Shown here: positions 5,230 through 5,241 of the stretch, one piece after another
Numbering within the stretch: position 1 is the stretch's first letter
Layout of the letters: each line of letters starts with the position of its first letter
DNA from: Chloroflexota bacterium
GTDB taxonomy: Bacteria > Chloroflexota > Ktedonobacteria > Ktedonobacterales > JACDGC01
NCBI GenBank assembly: GCA_021812265.1
Contig: JAKAOI010000199.1
Span: 1-5,241, forward strand
DNA length: 5,241 bases
Reading direction: 5' to 3'
Notes under the pieces: generated by a model
What the model was told of the DNA's origin: nothing
Seen by the model: the letters and a program-made list of their open reading frames with translations, nothing else
Database searches by the model: none
Program-made: the position numbers and the translations under genes

Positions 5230-5241
5230 ATCGGTTCAGAA

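Overview
The window looks like a moderate-GC stretch of a bacterial chromosome. Shine-Dalgarno sites are strong (AAGGAG, GAGGAG), promoters are close to the sigma-70/sigma-A consensus (TTGACA with TATGAT or TATACT), and the one tRNA gene encodes its own CCA. Together with the protein types this suggests Bacillota, possibly a Negativicutes-like lineage. That placement is inference from general impression, not a search result.

Positions 1-3758 are a compact run of plus-strand housekeeping genes. First comes the 3' part of queE (7-deazaguanine/queuosine precursor synthesis), cut by the window edge. A 95-base gap with an inverted repeat and a strong ribosome binding site follows. Next is a full-length alpha-glucan phosphorylase gene of the short DUF3417-containing type (glgP, GTG start at 636). 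Three bases later comes thpR, an RNA 2',3'-cyclic phosphodiesterase/LigT-like 2H enzyme, probably translationally coupled to glgP. The three enzymes belong to unrelated pathways, so co-transcription here need not mean shared function.

Positions 3750-3938 are a self-contained tRNA-Leu(CAG) unit. A near-consensus promoter overlaps the end of thpR, the 85-nt tRNA gene follows, and a long imperfect hairpin that may act as a terminator lies just downstream.

Positions 3939-5241 differ in character: visibly AT-richer, sparsely coding, with genes on both strands. The minus strand carries two very small predicted membrane proteins (57 and 46 residues), the first with an excellent ribosome binding site. 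The plus strand carries a near-perfect promoter (TTGACA-17 bp-TATACT), a leader of about 138 nt with nested inverted repeats and a 9-codon open reading frame with its own strong Shine-Dalgarno, and then a 106-residue protein made of a TfoX N-terminal domain. A 23-codon basic ORF of doubtful status ends the window. The change in composition and gene density just after a tRNA gene is what an accessory segment would look like, but no integrase and no duplicated tRNA end are visible here.

No CRISPR array, transposase, toxin-antitoxin pair or recognisable defence system is present. The least explained parts are the structured leader of the TfoX-domain gene and the pair of small membrane-protein ORFs.
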